From assembly GCF_024497955.1 (NCBI RefSeq), contig NZ_JANHKP010000011.1:186001-250000 (forward strand): a stretch of 64,000 nucleotides of DNA, read 5' to 3'. The DNA comes from Streptomyces sp. C10-9-1. GTDB lineage: Bacteria > Actinomycetota > Actinomycetes > Streptomycetales > Streptomycetaceae. The first letter of the stretch is position 1. Each line of letters opens with the position of its first letter. A model generated the notes under the pieces. That model worked only from the letters and a program-made list of their open reading frames with translations. It had not been told where the DNA came from and did not search any database. The translations under genes and the position numbers were made by a program. This document shows, one piece after another, positions 57,039 to 64,000 of the stretch.

Positions 57039-58610
57039 ATGGCTTCCACCACCCCGCACGGCACCGAGACCGCCTACGACTACGTCATCGTCGGCGGCGG
57101 CACCGCCGGCTGCGTGCTCGCCGCACGGCTCAGCGAGGACCCCGACTGCCGTGTCTGCGTCGTCGAGGGCGGGCCCAGCGACGTCGGCGACGACCGCATC
57201 CTGCGCCTGCGCAACTGGATCAACCTGCTCGGCTCGGAGTTCGACTACGGCTACACCACCGTCGAGCAGCCCCGCGGCAACTCCCACATCCTGCACTCCC
57301 GCGCCCGGGTGCTCGGCGGCTGCTCCTCCCACAACACCCTGATCAGCTTCCTCCCCCTGCCGGAGGACCTCGACGACTGGGTGGCCGCGGGCTGCACCGG
57401 CTGGGGACCCGAGACGGTCCTGCCCTACCGCGACCGGCTCCTGACCCATATCGTCCCGGTGGCCGAGGCCGACCGGAACCCCATCGCCGAGGACTTCGTC
57501 ACCGCGGCCTCCGCCGCCCTCGGCGTCCCGGTCGTCGAGGACTTCAACGCCCGGCCCTTCGCCGAGGGCGCCGGGTTCTTCTCCCTCGCCTACCAGCCCG
57601 AGGGCAACCTGCGCTCCTCCGCCTCCGTCGCCTACCTCCACCCCGTCCTGGACCGGCCCAACCTCACCCTCATGCTGGAGACCTGGGCCCACCGGCTGCT
57701 CCCGGACGCCTCGGGCCGGCTGACCCGGGTCGCCGTCCGCGGCGCCGACGGCGCACCCGCCACCGTGCGCGCCGAGCGCGAACTCCTGCTGTGCGCCGGG
57801 GCGGTCGACACCCCCCGGCTGCTGATGCTCTCCGGCGTCGGCCCCGCCGACGACCTGCGACGGCTGGGGATCGAGGTGCGGGCCGACCTGCCGGGCGTGG
57901 GCGAGAACCTGCTGGACCACCCCGAGTCCGTGATCGTCTGGGAGACCGCCGGCCCGCTGCCGCCCAACTCCGCGATGGACTCCGACGCCGGACTGTTCCT
58001 GCGCCGCGACACCGGCCAGCCCCGCCCCGACCTGATGTTCCACTTCTACCAGGTGCCGTTCACCGTCAACACCGAACGCCTGGGCTACCCCGTCCCGGAG
58101 CACGGGGTGTGCATGACCCCCAACGTGCCGCGTGCCCGGTCCACCGGCCGGATGTGGCTGCGCAGCGCCGACCCGGCGGAGCATCCGGCCCTGGACTTCC
58201 GGTACTTCACCGATCCGGAGGGCCACGACGAGCGCACCGTGGTCGACGGGTTGAAGATCGCCCGCGAGGTGGCCGCGACCGCGCCGCTGCGCGACTGGCT
58301 CGTCCGCGAGGTCGCCCCCGGGCCCGGCGTCACCTCCGACGCCGAACTCTCCGAGTACGGCCGCCGCGCTGCGCACACCGTCTACCACCCCGCCGGCACC
58401 TGCCGCATGGGAGCGCCCGACGACCCGATGGCCGTCTGCGGCCCCGACCTGCGGCTGCGGGGGGTCGAGGGCGTGCGCGTCGTCGACGCCTCGGTCTTCC
58501 CGACGATGCCGACCATCAACCCCATGGTGACCGTGCTGCTCGCCGCCGAGCGCGCCGCCGACCTGATCACCGGCCGTCCCGGCCCCTCCGGGCAGGGAGC
58601 AGCGCGGTGA
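57039..58610 (+). CDS. betA: Choline dehydrogenase-like GMC oxidoreductase
   Basis: A 523-residue GMC-family flavoprotein. The FAD loop is IVGGGTAGCVLAARLSED, the second GMC signature appears in RARVLGGCSSHN, and the catalytic His is in HPAGTCRMG. NPMVTVLLAAERAADLI closes the FAD domain. With a BetB-like gene 48 bp upstream and a BCCT transporter 28 bp downstream, choline is the likely substrate, giving betaine aldehyde. Other alcohols cannot be excluded. Confidence 0.88.
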   Translation: MASTTPHGTETAYDYVIVGGGTAGCVLAARLSEDPDCRVCVVEGGPSDVGDDRILRLRNWINLLGSEFDYGYTTVEQPRGNSHILHSRARVLGGCSSHNTLISFLPLPEDLDDWVAAGCTGWGPETVLPYRDRLLTHIVPVAEADRNPIAEDFVTAASAALGVPVVEDFNARPFAEGAGFFSLAYQPEGNLRSSASVAYLHPVLDRPNLTLMLETWAHRLLPDASGRLTRVAVRGADGAPATVRAERELLLCAGAVDTPRLLMLSGVGPADDLRRLGIEVRADLPGVGENLLDHPESVIVWETAGPLPPNSAMDSDAGLFLRRDTGQPRPDLMFHFYQVPFTVNTERLGYPVPEHGVCMTPNVPRARSTGRMWLRSADPAEHPALDFRYFTDPEGHDERTVVDGLKIAREVAATAPLRDWLVREVAPGPGVTSDAELSEYGRRAAHTVYHPAGTCRMGAPDDPMAVCGPDLRLRGVEGVRVVDASVFPTMPTINPMVTVLLAAERAADLITGRPGPSGQGAAR

Positions 58611-58638
58611 CCCCACTCCGAGCCGAAGGGAGCCGGCC

Positions 58639-60759
58639 GTGTCGACCGTAGGAGGCAGGGACGCCGGGTACGCCCCCGAGGAGCCTGTCGAGCCGGAGGA
58701 GGAGGACGCGGGCTCGCTCAAGCCGCTGGTCTTCTACGGCTCGGCCGTCCTCATCCTGGCCATCTCGATCTGGGCGATGGTCACCCCCTCCGGGGCGGAG
58801 GAGGTCATCGGGGTGGTGGTGGACAAGATCTCGGACTGGTTCGGCTGGTACTACTTCCTGGCCGCCACCCTGTACCTGGTCTTCGTCCTCTTCATCGGCG
58901 TGTCGAAGTACGGCACGGTCAAGCTGGGGCCCAAGCACTACAAGCCCGACTACGGGCTCTTCGCCTGGGCGGCCATGCTGTTCGCCGCCGGCATCGGCAT
59001 CGACCTGATGTTCTTCTCCGTCGCCGGACCGGTGAGCCACTACCTGGTACCCCCCGAGGGGACCCCGGAGTCGCTGGAGGCCGCCCGGATGGCCGTGGTG
59101 TGGACCCTGTTCCACTACGGCATCACCGGCTGGGCGATGTACGCGCTGATGGGCATGGTCCTCGGCTACTTCGCCTTCCGCTACAAGCTGCCCCTGGCCA
59201 TCCGCTCCGCGCTGTACCCGATCATCGGCCGCCGCATCCACGGGCGGATCGGCGACGCGGTCGACCTGGCGGCCATCATCGGCACCGTCTTCGGCATCTC
59301 CGTCTCGCTCGGCATCGGCGTCGTCCAGCTCAACTACGGCCTGAAGTTCCTCTTCGACGTGCCCGAGGGGCTGCCCGCGCAGATCAGCCTGATCGGCGTC
59401 GCGGTGGTGATGGCCACCGTCTCCGCCGTCGCGGGCGTGGACAAGGGAATCCGCCGCCTGTCGCAGCTCAACGTGCTCCTCGCCGTGCTGCTGATGCTGT
59501 TCATCCTGGTGGTGGGCGAACCGTTCCGCCTGCTCAACGCCCTGGTGCAGAACATCGGCGACTACGTCAGCGGCTTCCCCTCGATGACGCTCAACACCTT
59601 CGCCTACGACCAGCCCACCGAGTGGCTGGACGCGTGGACGCTGTTCTTCTGGGCCTGGTGGATCGCCTGGGCGCCGTTCGTCGGGCTGTTCCTGGCCCGC
59701 ATCTCCCGCGGCCGCACGCTGCGCCAGTTCGTGGCCGCCACGCTGATCATCCCGTTCCTCTTCACCGGGCTGTTCCTCGCCGTCTTCGGCAACAGCGCGC
59801 TGTTCGTGGTGCAGGACGGCAACGCGGCCTTCGGTGAGACCGCGCTCAACTCGCCCGAGCAGGCCTTCTACGGACTGCTGGAGCTGTACCCGGGGGCCAC
59901 CTTCAGCGCCGGACTGGCGACCTTCGTCGGCCTGCTGCTGTACGTCACCTCCGCCGACTCCGGCGCCCTGGTGATGGGCAACCTCAGCTCGCACCTGCCC
60001 ACGCCGGTGACCGACGCGCGGACCTGGATGCGTATCTTCTGGGCGGTGACGACGGGCCTGCTCACCCTCGCCATGCTCATCGTCGGCGGTGTGCAGGCAC
60101 TCACCGACGCCACCATCATCATGGGACTGCCCTTCTCCTTCGTGATGTTCCTGATCATGGCCGGGCTCTATCTCGCGCTGCGCTCCGAGCGCATGCGCGA
60201 GGAGGCGCTGACCACCACCCTGCCCGCCTCCCTCTCCGGGCGGACCCCGCAGCACGGCCCGGCGGGGACGCGCACCTGGCGCCAGCGCCTGACCCGCGCC
60301 ATGGCCTTCCCCGGTCCGCGTGCCGCGGCACGGTTCGTCGAGGAGGTGTGCCGTCCCGCCTTCGAGGAGGTCGCCCAGGCGCTGCGGGAGCAGGACGCGC
60401 AGGCGGAGGTCACCGCGGGGACGGACGAGGAGAACGGCCTGCCGCACGTCGGCATCACCGTGCCCATCGGCCCGCGCGACCAGTTCCTCTACCGGGTCTG
60501 GCCCGTGGAGCGGCCCACCCCCGGCTTCGCCACCCGGTCGATCAGCACCCACGACAGCTACGTGCGCTACGAGGTGCAGCTCGCCGAGGGCAACCAGGGT
60601 TACGACGTCATGGGGTACACCCGGGAGCAGCTCATCGCCGACACCCTCGACCAGTACGAGCGGCACCTGGAGTTCCTGCGCCTGCACCACGAGGCGACCT
60701 CGGGGTCGGCCCTGCCCGACCACCGCCCCGACGCGCCCGACGCCGACCAGCCGCAGTAG
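58639..60759 (+). CDS. betT: BCCT family choline/betaine transporter
   Basis: A 706-residue sodium- or proton-coupled transporter with twelve membrane helices. The Trp-rich substrate-site signature FFWAWWIAWAPFVGLFLARI is intact, and GIGIDLMFFSVAGPVSHY holds the glycine-rich TM3. A long hydrophilic C-terminal tail of about 160 residues (RMREEALTTTL onward), as in BetT and OpuD-like osmosensors, may sense salt. GAAGGGA sets the GTG at 58639. It completes the choline-uptake and betaine-synthesis operon. Confidence 0.92.
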   Translation: MSTVGGRDAGYAPEEPVEPEEEDAGSLKPLVFYGSAVLILAISIWAMVTPSGAEEVIGVVVDKISDWFGWYYFLAATLYLVFVLFIGVSKYGTVKLGPKHYKPDYGLFAWAAMLFAAGIGIDLMFFSVAGPVSHYLVPPEGTPESLEAARMAVVWTLFHYGITGWAMYALMGMVLGYFAFRYKLPLAIRSALYPIIGRRIHGRIGDAVDLAAIIGTVFGISVSLGIGVVQLNYGLKFLFDVPEGLPAQISLIGVAVVMATVSAVAGVDKGIRRLSQLNVLLAVLLMLFILVVGEPFRLLNALVQNIGDYVSGFPSMTLNTFAYDQPTEWLDAWTLFFWAWWIAWAPFVGLFLARISRGRTLRQFVAATLIIPFLFTGLFLAVFGNSALFVVQDGNAAFGETALNSPEQAFYGLLELYPGATFSAGLATFVGLLLYVTSADSGALVMGNLSSHLPTPVTDARTWMRIFWAVTTGLLTLAMLIVGGVQALTDATIIMGLPFSFVMFLIMAGLYLALRSERMREEALTTTLPASLSGRTPQHGPAGTRTWRQRLTRAMAFPGPRAAARFVEEVCRPAFEEVAQALREQDAQAEVTAGTDEENGLPHVGITVPIGPRDQFLYRVWPVERPTPGFATRSISTHDSYVRYEVQLAEGNQGYDVMGYTREQLIADTLDQYERHLEFLRLHHEATSGSALPDHRPDAPDADQPQ

Positions 60760-60773
60760 CCGGAAACGGGGCC

Positions 60774-60802
60774 GAGCGGCCCGGGCCCGTCCCGGGCCGC
60801 TC
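60774..60802. terminator. 12-bp perfect hairpin between betT and bioD
   Basis: GAGCGGCCCGGG (60774-60785) pairs with CCCGGGCCGCTC (60791-60802). The right arm includes two bases of the bioD stop codon. It should end both convergent operons. Confidence 0.8.
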
Positions 60803-61928
60803 AGCCCTCCCGCGGTACCGGTGCGGGCGAGACGAAGCAGAACTCGTTGCCCTCCGGGTCCGCGAGCACCTGGAACCGCCCCTGCGCGTCCTCGACGACG
60901 CCGCCGAGCCGCCGGGCTCCCCGGCGTACGGCGGCCTCCGCGGCGGCTTCCACGTCCCCGGCACCGAGGTCCATGTGCAGGCGGTTCTTCACCCGCTTGC
61001 CCTCGGGCACCCGCTGGAACGCCACCCGCGGCCCCCGAGGGGGGTCCACGAAGGACCAGTCCGGCCCCCGGTCCACCGCCTCGGCGCCCAGCAGGGCACC
61101 CCAGAAGCGCGCGAGTCCGGCCGGCTCGCCGCAGTCGAGGACCAGCGCCTCGACACGGGCCGGGCCGTCCCCGGCCACGGGCTCCTGCGGCCCCGGAGCG
61201 CCCGGGGCCGACGGCGGGCCGAAGGCCGCCGCGAAGGCCGCACCCTCCCAGGTGCCGCCCAGCTGCGGAGCCAGCCAGCCCGCGGCCGCTGCCCGGAAGG
61301 CGGTCGGCTCAAGGGCCCCGGCCCCCTCCGGCACCGCCCCCAGCAGCGGCGCCCCGGCCGCCGAGGGCAGGTCCGCCAGGTTGCAGCGCGCGGCCAGGTC
61401 GGGCACCTCGGGCCAGCTGCCGATCACGCAGCCCAGCAGGGGCACGCCCCGTGTGCGCAGCGCCTCCGCCGTCAGCGCGGTCGCGTTGAGCGTCCCCAGC
61501 CCTGCCGGGGCGACGGCCAGGACCGGCGCCCCGAGCAGCGCGGCCGCGTCGGCGAGCGTCGCCCCGGAGTCGTCCAGCCGCACCAGCAGGCCGCCCGCGC
61601 CCTCCACCAGCACGAGATCGTGGCCGGCGGCCAGCTCGGCGGCCGCCTGCGCCACCCGGGCCGGCGTCACCGGTGCGGCCCCCGCCCGCCTCGCGGCCGT
61701 GGCCGGCGCCAGCGGCTCCGGATAGCGGGCCAGTTCGCGTGCCGTCACGGCTCCGGCCAGCCGGGCCGCCACCGCGGCGTCGCCGTCCTCACCCGGGGCG
61801 ACCCCGGTCTGGGCGGGCTTGAGCACGGCCACCGAACGGCCGCCCGCCAGCGCCGCGGCGGCGAGCGCCGCGGTCACCACCGTCTTGCCGATCCCGGTCC
61901 CCGTACCCGTCACGACGATCACTGACAT
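60801..61928 (-). CDS. bioD: Dethiobiotin synthetase fused to a C-terminal VOC domain
   Basis: A 375-residue protein. Residues 1-235 are BioD: P-loop GTGTGIGKTVV, KPAQTGV with the diaminopelargonate-site Lys, VEGAGGLLVRLDD, and APAGLGTLNAT. A Pro/Gly-rich linker follows, then a glyoxalase-like VOC module (about 250-375) with VEALVLDCGEPAGLARFWGALLGAE, NRLHMDLGAGDVEA and DPEGNEFCFVSP. The open frame is continuous with no stop between the parts. BioD makes the ureido ring of dethiobiotin from ATP, CO2 and DAPA. The VOC part is usually a separate protein. The gene is last in the bioB-bioA-bioD unit. Confidence 0.9.
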   Translation of the reverse strand: MSVIVVTGTGTGIGKTVVTAALAAAALAGGRSVAVLKPAQTGVAPGEDGDAAVAARLAGAVTARELARYPEPLAPATAARRAGAAPVTPARVAQAAAELAAGHDLVLVEGAGGLLVRLDDSGATLADAAALLGAPVLAVAPAGLGTLNATALTAEALRTRGVPLLGCVIGSWPEVPDLAARCNLADLPSAAGAPLLGAVPEGAGALEPTAFRAAAAGWLAPQLGGTWEGAAFAAAFGPPSAPGAPGPQEPVAGDGPARVEALVLDCGEPAGLARFWGALLGAEAVDRGPDWSFVDPPRGPRVAFQRVPEGKRVKNRLHMDLGAGDVEAAAEAAVRRGARRLGGVVEDAQGRFQVLADPEGNEFCFVSPAPVPREG

Positions 61929-62143
61929 GCTGGTCTTCCCGTTCTCGTCCACCGACCGCCGCGCCTCGCGGCGGTCGCCACTGCCTCGTGGGCCCCGGTC
62001 GCGGCGGTGTGCCACCCCGCCGCGCTCCCGGACCGGCCGAGCGGGCCCACGAGGCCGGTCCGGCGTCCCCCGGAGTGCCGCACCGGGCGCCGCTCCCCGA
62101 CGGGCGAAGCCCGCCCGGCACCGGTCGCCCGGCCCGGTCCGCC

Positions 62144-63433
62144 TCAGCCCGCCGCCGCTGCCGCGCACACCGCGCGGCAGACCTGCGCCAGGTCCTCGTC
62201 CCCCGTCACATACGGGGGCATCACGTAGACCAGGTCGCGGAACGGCCGCAGCCAGACCCCCTCCCGCACGGCGGCGGCCGTCGCCGCCGCCGTGTCGACC
62301 TCGTGGTCCAGCTGCACCACCCCGATCCCGCCGAGCACGCGGACCTCGCGCACCTGCGGGAGCGCGGCGGCCTCGGCCAAGCCGGTGCGCAGCCCGGCCT
62401 CCAGCCGCTTCACCTCCGTCCGCCAGTCCTGCCCGAGGAGCAGGTCCAGCGAGGCACCGGCCACCGCGGCGGCGAGCGGATTGCCCATGAAGGTCGGGCC
62501 GTGGGCGAGCACCGGCACCTCGCCCCGCGAGATCCCCTCCGCGACCCGGGTCGTGCACAGCGTCGCCGCCATCGTCAGATAGCCGCCCGTCAGCGCCTTG
62601 CCCAGGCACATCACATCCGGCGACACCCCGGCGTGGTCCGCGGCGAACAGTTCGCCGGTCCGGCCGAACCCGGTGGCGATCTCGTCGAAGACCAGGAGCA
62701 CCTCGTGCTCGTCGCAGGCCTCGCGCAGCACCGACAGGTAGGCCGGGGAGTGGAAGCGCATCCCGCCCGCACCCTGCACCACGGGCTCGACCACGACCGC
62801 CGCCGTCTCGTGCGCGTGCTCCGCGATCAGCGCGCGCAGCTCCTCGGCGTAGACCTCGTCGTACTCCGCGGGCGGGGGCCCCGCGAACACCTGCCGGGGC
62901 AGCACCCCCTGCCACAGCCCGTGCATCCCGCCCTCGGGGTCGCACACCGACATCGGCTGCCAGGTGTCGCCGTGGTAGCCCCCACGCCAGGTGAGCAGCC
63001 GCTGCTTGGCCGGGCGGCCGAGGGAACGCCAGTACTGCAGGCACATCTTCGCGGCCACCTCGACGGAGACCGAGCCGGAGTCGCACAGGAAGACGTGCCG
63101 CAGCGGCTCGGGCGTGACCTCCACCAGCCGCGCGGCGAGCCGCACGGCCGGCTCGTGGGTGAGCCCGCCGAACATCACATGGCTCATCCGTCCCAGCTGG
63201 GCGGTGGCCGCCTCGTTGAGCACCGGGTGGTTGTAGCCGTGCACGGCCGACCACCACGAGGACATGCCGTCGATCAGCTCCCGCCGACCGTGGACGTCCC
63301 GGGCCAGCCGCAGCCGGACTCCGGAGGCCGACTCCACGACCAGCGGCTCCGTACGGCCCGGCATCGGGCCGTACGGGTGCCACACATGGGCCCGGTCCAG
63401 GTCCAGCAGCTCACCGGTGGTGAACTCAGGCAT
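62144..63433 (-). CDS. bioA: Adenosylmethionine-8-amino-7-oxononanoate aminotransferase
   Basis: PLP-dependent enzyme of 429 residues that converts KAPA to DAPA using SAM as amino donor. The start WHPYGPMP is the family's substrate-site Tyr region, GMSSWWSAVHGYNHP the second motif, GGYHGDTWQPMS the PLP phosphate region, and DEIATGFGRTGELFA followed by LGKALTGGYL gives the PLP Asp and Lys. It overlaps the bioB stop by 8 bp. A 215-bp gap separates it from bioD on the same strand. Confidence 0.95.
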   Translation of the reverse strand: MPEFTTGELLDLDRAHVWHPYGPMPGRTEPLVVESASGVRLRLARDVHGRRELIDGMSSWWSAVHGYNHPVLNEAATAQLGRMSHVMFGGLTHEPAVRLAARLVEVTPEPLRHVFLCDSGSVSVEVAAKMCLQYWRSLGRPAKQRLLTWRGGYHGDTWQPMSVCDPEGGMHGLWQGVLPRQVFAGPPPAEYDEVYAEELRALIAEHAHETAAVVVEPVVQGAGGMRFHSPAYLSVLREACDEHEVLLVFDEIATGFGRTGELFAADHAGVSPDVMCLGKALTGGYLTMAATLCTTRVAEGISRGEVPVLAHGPTFMGNPLAAAVAGASLDLLLGQDWRTEVKRLEAGLRTGLAEAAALPQVREVRVLGGIGVVQLDHEVDTAAATAAAVREGVWLRPFRDLVYVMPPYVTGDEDLAQVCRAVCAAAAAG

Positions 63434-64000
63434 TGGGCGCCAGGTCCGTGCCCGCGCCGCGCCGCCGCACCGCGACCAGGTCGGTACGGGCCCCGGCCGG
63501 GGCCGCCTCGGGGGCGGGGGCGGACCCGGCCGTGGACGCGGCCTCCCCGGCGCCGGAGCAGCCGCCCGAGCCCTCGCCGCACACGGAGCCCGCCGCGCCC
63601 GCGGAGCCGCAGCCACCGGCCGCGCGGTGCTCCGGCAGGGTCGTCGTGTCGGCGCCCTCGACCTCGAAGCCGGCGTCGGCGATCATCTCCAGGTCCGCCT
63701 TGCCCGCCTGGCCCTCGCTCGTGAGGTAGTCGCCGAGGAAGATCGAGTTCGCCAGGTGCAGGGCGAGGGGCTGGAGACTGCGCAGGTGGACCTCGCGCCC
63801 GCCCGCCAGGCGCACCTCCACGTCCGGGCAGACGAAGCGGACCATGGCAAGGATCCGCAGCGCGCGCTGCGGGGTCAGGTTCCACTCCTTGGCGAGCGGC
63901 GTGCCCTCGAAGGGGATCAGGAAGTTCACCGGCACGGAGTCGGGGTCCAGCTCGCGCAGGGCGAAGACCACGTCCACCAGGTCCCCGTCGCTCTCGCCCA
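63426..64000 (-). CDS. bioB: Biotin synthase, C-terminal part (cut by window edge)
   Basis: The radical-SAM enzyme inserting sulfur into dethiobiotin; only the last 191 or so residues are in view, the rest lying beyond 64000. GESDGDLVDVVFALREL, NFLIPFEGTPLAKEW, RLAGGREVHLRSLQPLAL and FLGDYLTSEGQ are BioB hallmarks. After position 63660 the protein continues with a low-complexity tail holding four extra Cys and many Gly/Ala, ending RRRGAGTDLAPNA, an actinobacterial-type C-terminus. It heads the bio operon and overlaps bioA. Confidence 0.93.
   Translation of the reverse strand, partial: GESDGDLVDVVFALRELDPDSVPVNFLIPFEGTPLAKEWNLTPQRALRILAMVRFVCPDVEVRLAGGREVHLRSLQPLALHLANSIFLGDYLTSEGQAGKADLEMIADAGFEVEGADTTTLPEHRAAGGCGSAGAAGSVCGEGSGGCSGAGEAASTAGSAPAPEAAPAGARTDLVAVRRRGAGTDLAPNA

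Noticed and set aside
55245..58721. Long minus-strand open frame antisense to the betaine operon
   Set aside because: It is the antisense shadow of betB and betA; the only real part is the methyltransferase starting at 55241.

Overview
The window is chromosomal DNA of a Streptomyces-like actinomycete. G+C is very high, third codon positions are almost all G or C, GTG starts are common, and nearly every gene belongs to a family typical of Streptomyces: a conservon, a divergent third EF-Tu, an Lnt-type N-acyltransferase, SbcCD, an ECF41 sigma factor and an actinobacterial bio operon. From memory, not from a search, the order of the core genes (ung, lnt, tuf3, purB, bioD/bioA/bioB) resembles the S. 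coelicolor SCO1343 to SCO1244 region read in the same direction. It is therefore mostly ordinary arm-proximal core with local insertions. No tRNA, rRNA, CRISPR array or complete mobile element was seen.

Layout. 0-13 kb: two SDR reductases behind a good promoter with a TetR-like operator, an orphan peptide-binding lipoprotein, ung, small unknown genes, DinB, a TetR/FAD-monooxygenase divergent pair with twin operators, a Gfo/Idh oxidoreductase overlapping lnt, a flavin reductase and an RlmG-like methyltransferase. 13-16.4 kb: a disturbed patch. An 89-bp near-identical copy of the 3' end of uppP lies 1.45 kb downstream of the intact gene, and between the two are a Uma2-family gene and a dead IS3 OrfA fragment. 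This looks like the relic of an integrated element. 16.6-22 kb: a VTT-family membrane protein, EF-Tu3, a spermidine-synthase-like methyltransferase, a Pro/Gln-rich membrane protein, a thioesterase and a gamma-carbonic-anhydrase-like protein.

22-27 kb: a complete five-gene conservon (sensor kinase, roadblock protein, DUF742 protein, small GTPase, P450) with overlapping reading frames. Its P450 lacks the ExxR arginine, as in CYP157. 27-42.6 kb: a hexapeptide acyltransferase, an EamA exporter divergent from an XRE-cupin regulator, a CoA-binding protein, an IMPACT protein, SbcD-SbcC, two Lrp regulators (one divergent from a rhodanese, one divergent from a methionine gamma-lyase-like enzyme), a DUF885 protein, an unusual membrane-ACT-GNAT fusion and an alpha/beta hydrolase.

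42.6-55 kb: a hexanucleotide repeat before an ECF41 sigma factor, a GntR regulator whose promoter carries a DasR-like palindrome, a ROK regulator, Mug, PurB, an SGNH hydrolase, a mycothiol-dependent-isomerase-like protein, paired CNNM/HlyC transporter-like proteins, and a toxin-antitoxin-like RHH/Fic pair with a 20-bp palindrome inside a probably leaderless promoter. 55-64 kb: a choline-to-betaine operon (aldehyde dehydrogenase, choline dehydrogenase, BCCT transporter), then the biotin operon on the other strand (bioB cut by the window edge, bioA, and a bioD fused to a VOC domain). Many convergent gene ends are separated by perfect long hairpins that should terminate transcription in both directions.

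Most interesting points: the uppP 3'-end duplication, the BioD-VOC fusion, the RHH/degenerate-Fic pair with its compact promoter, the ExxR-less conservon P450, and the DasR-like site at the GntR gene.
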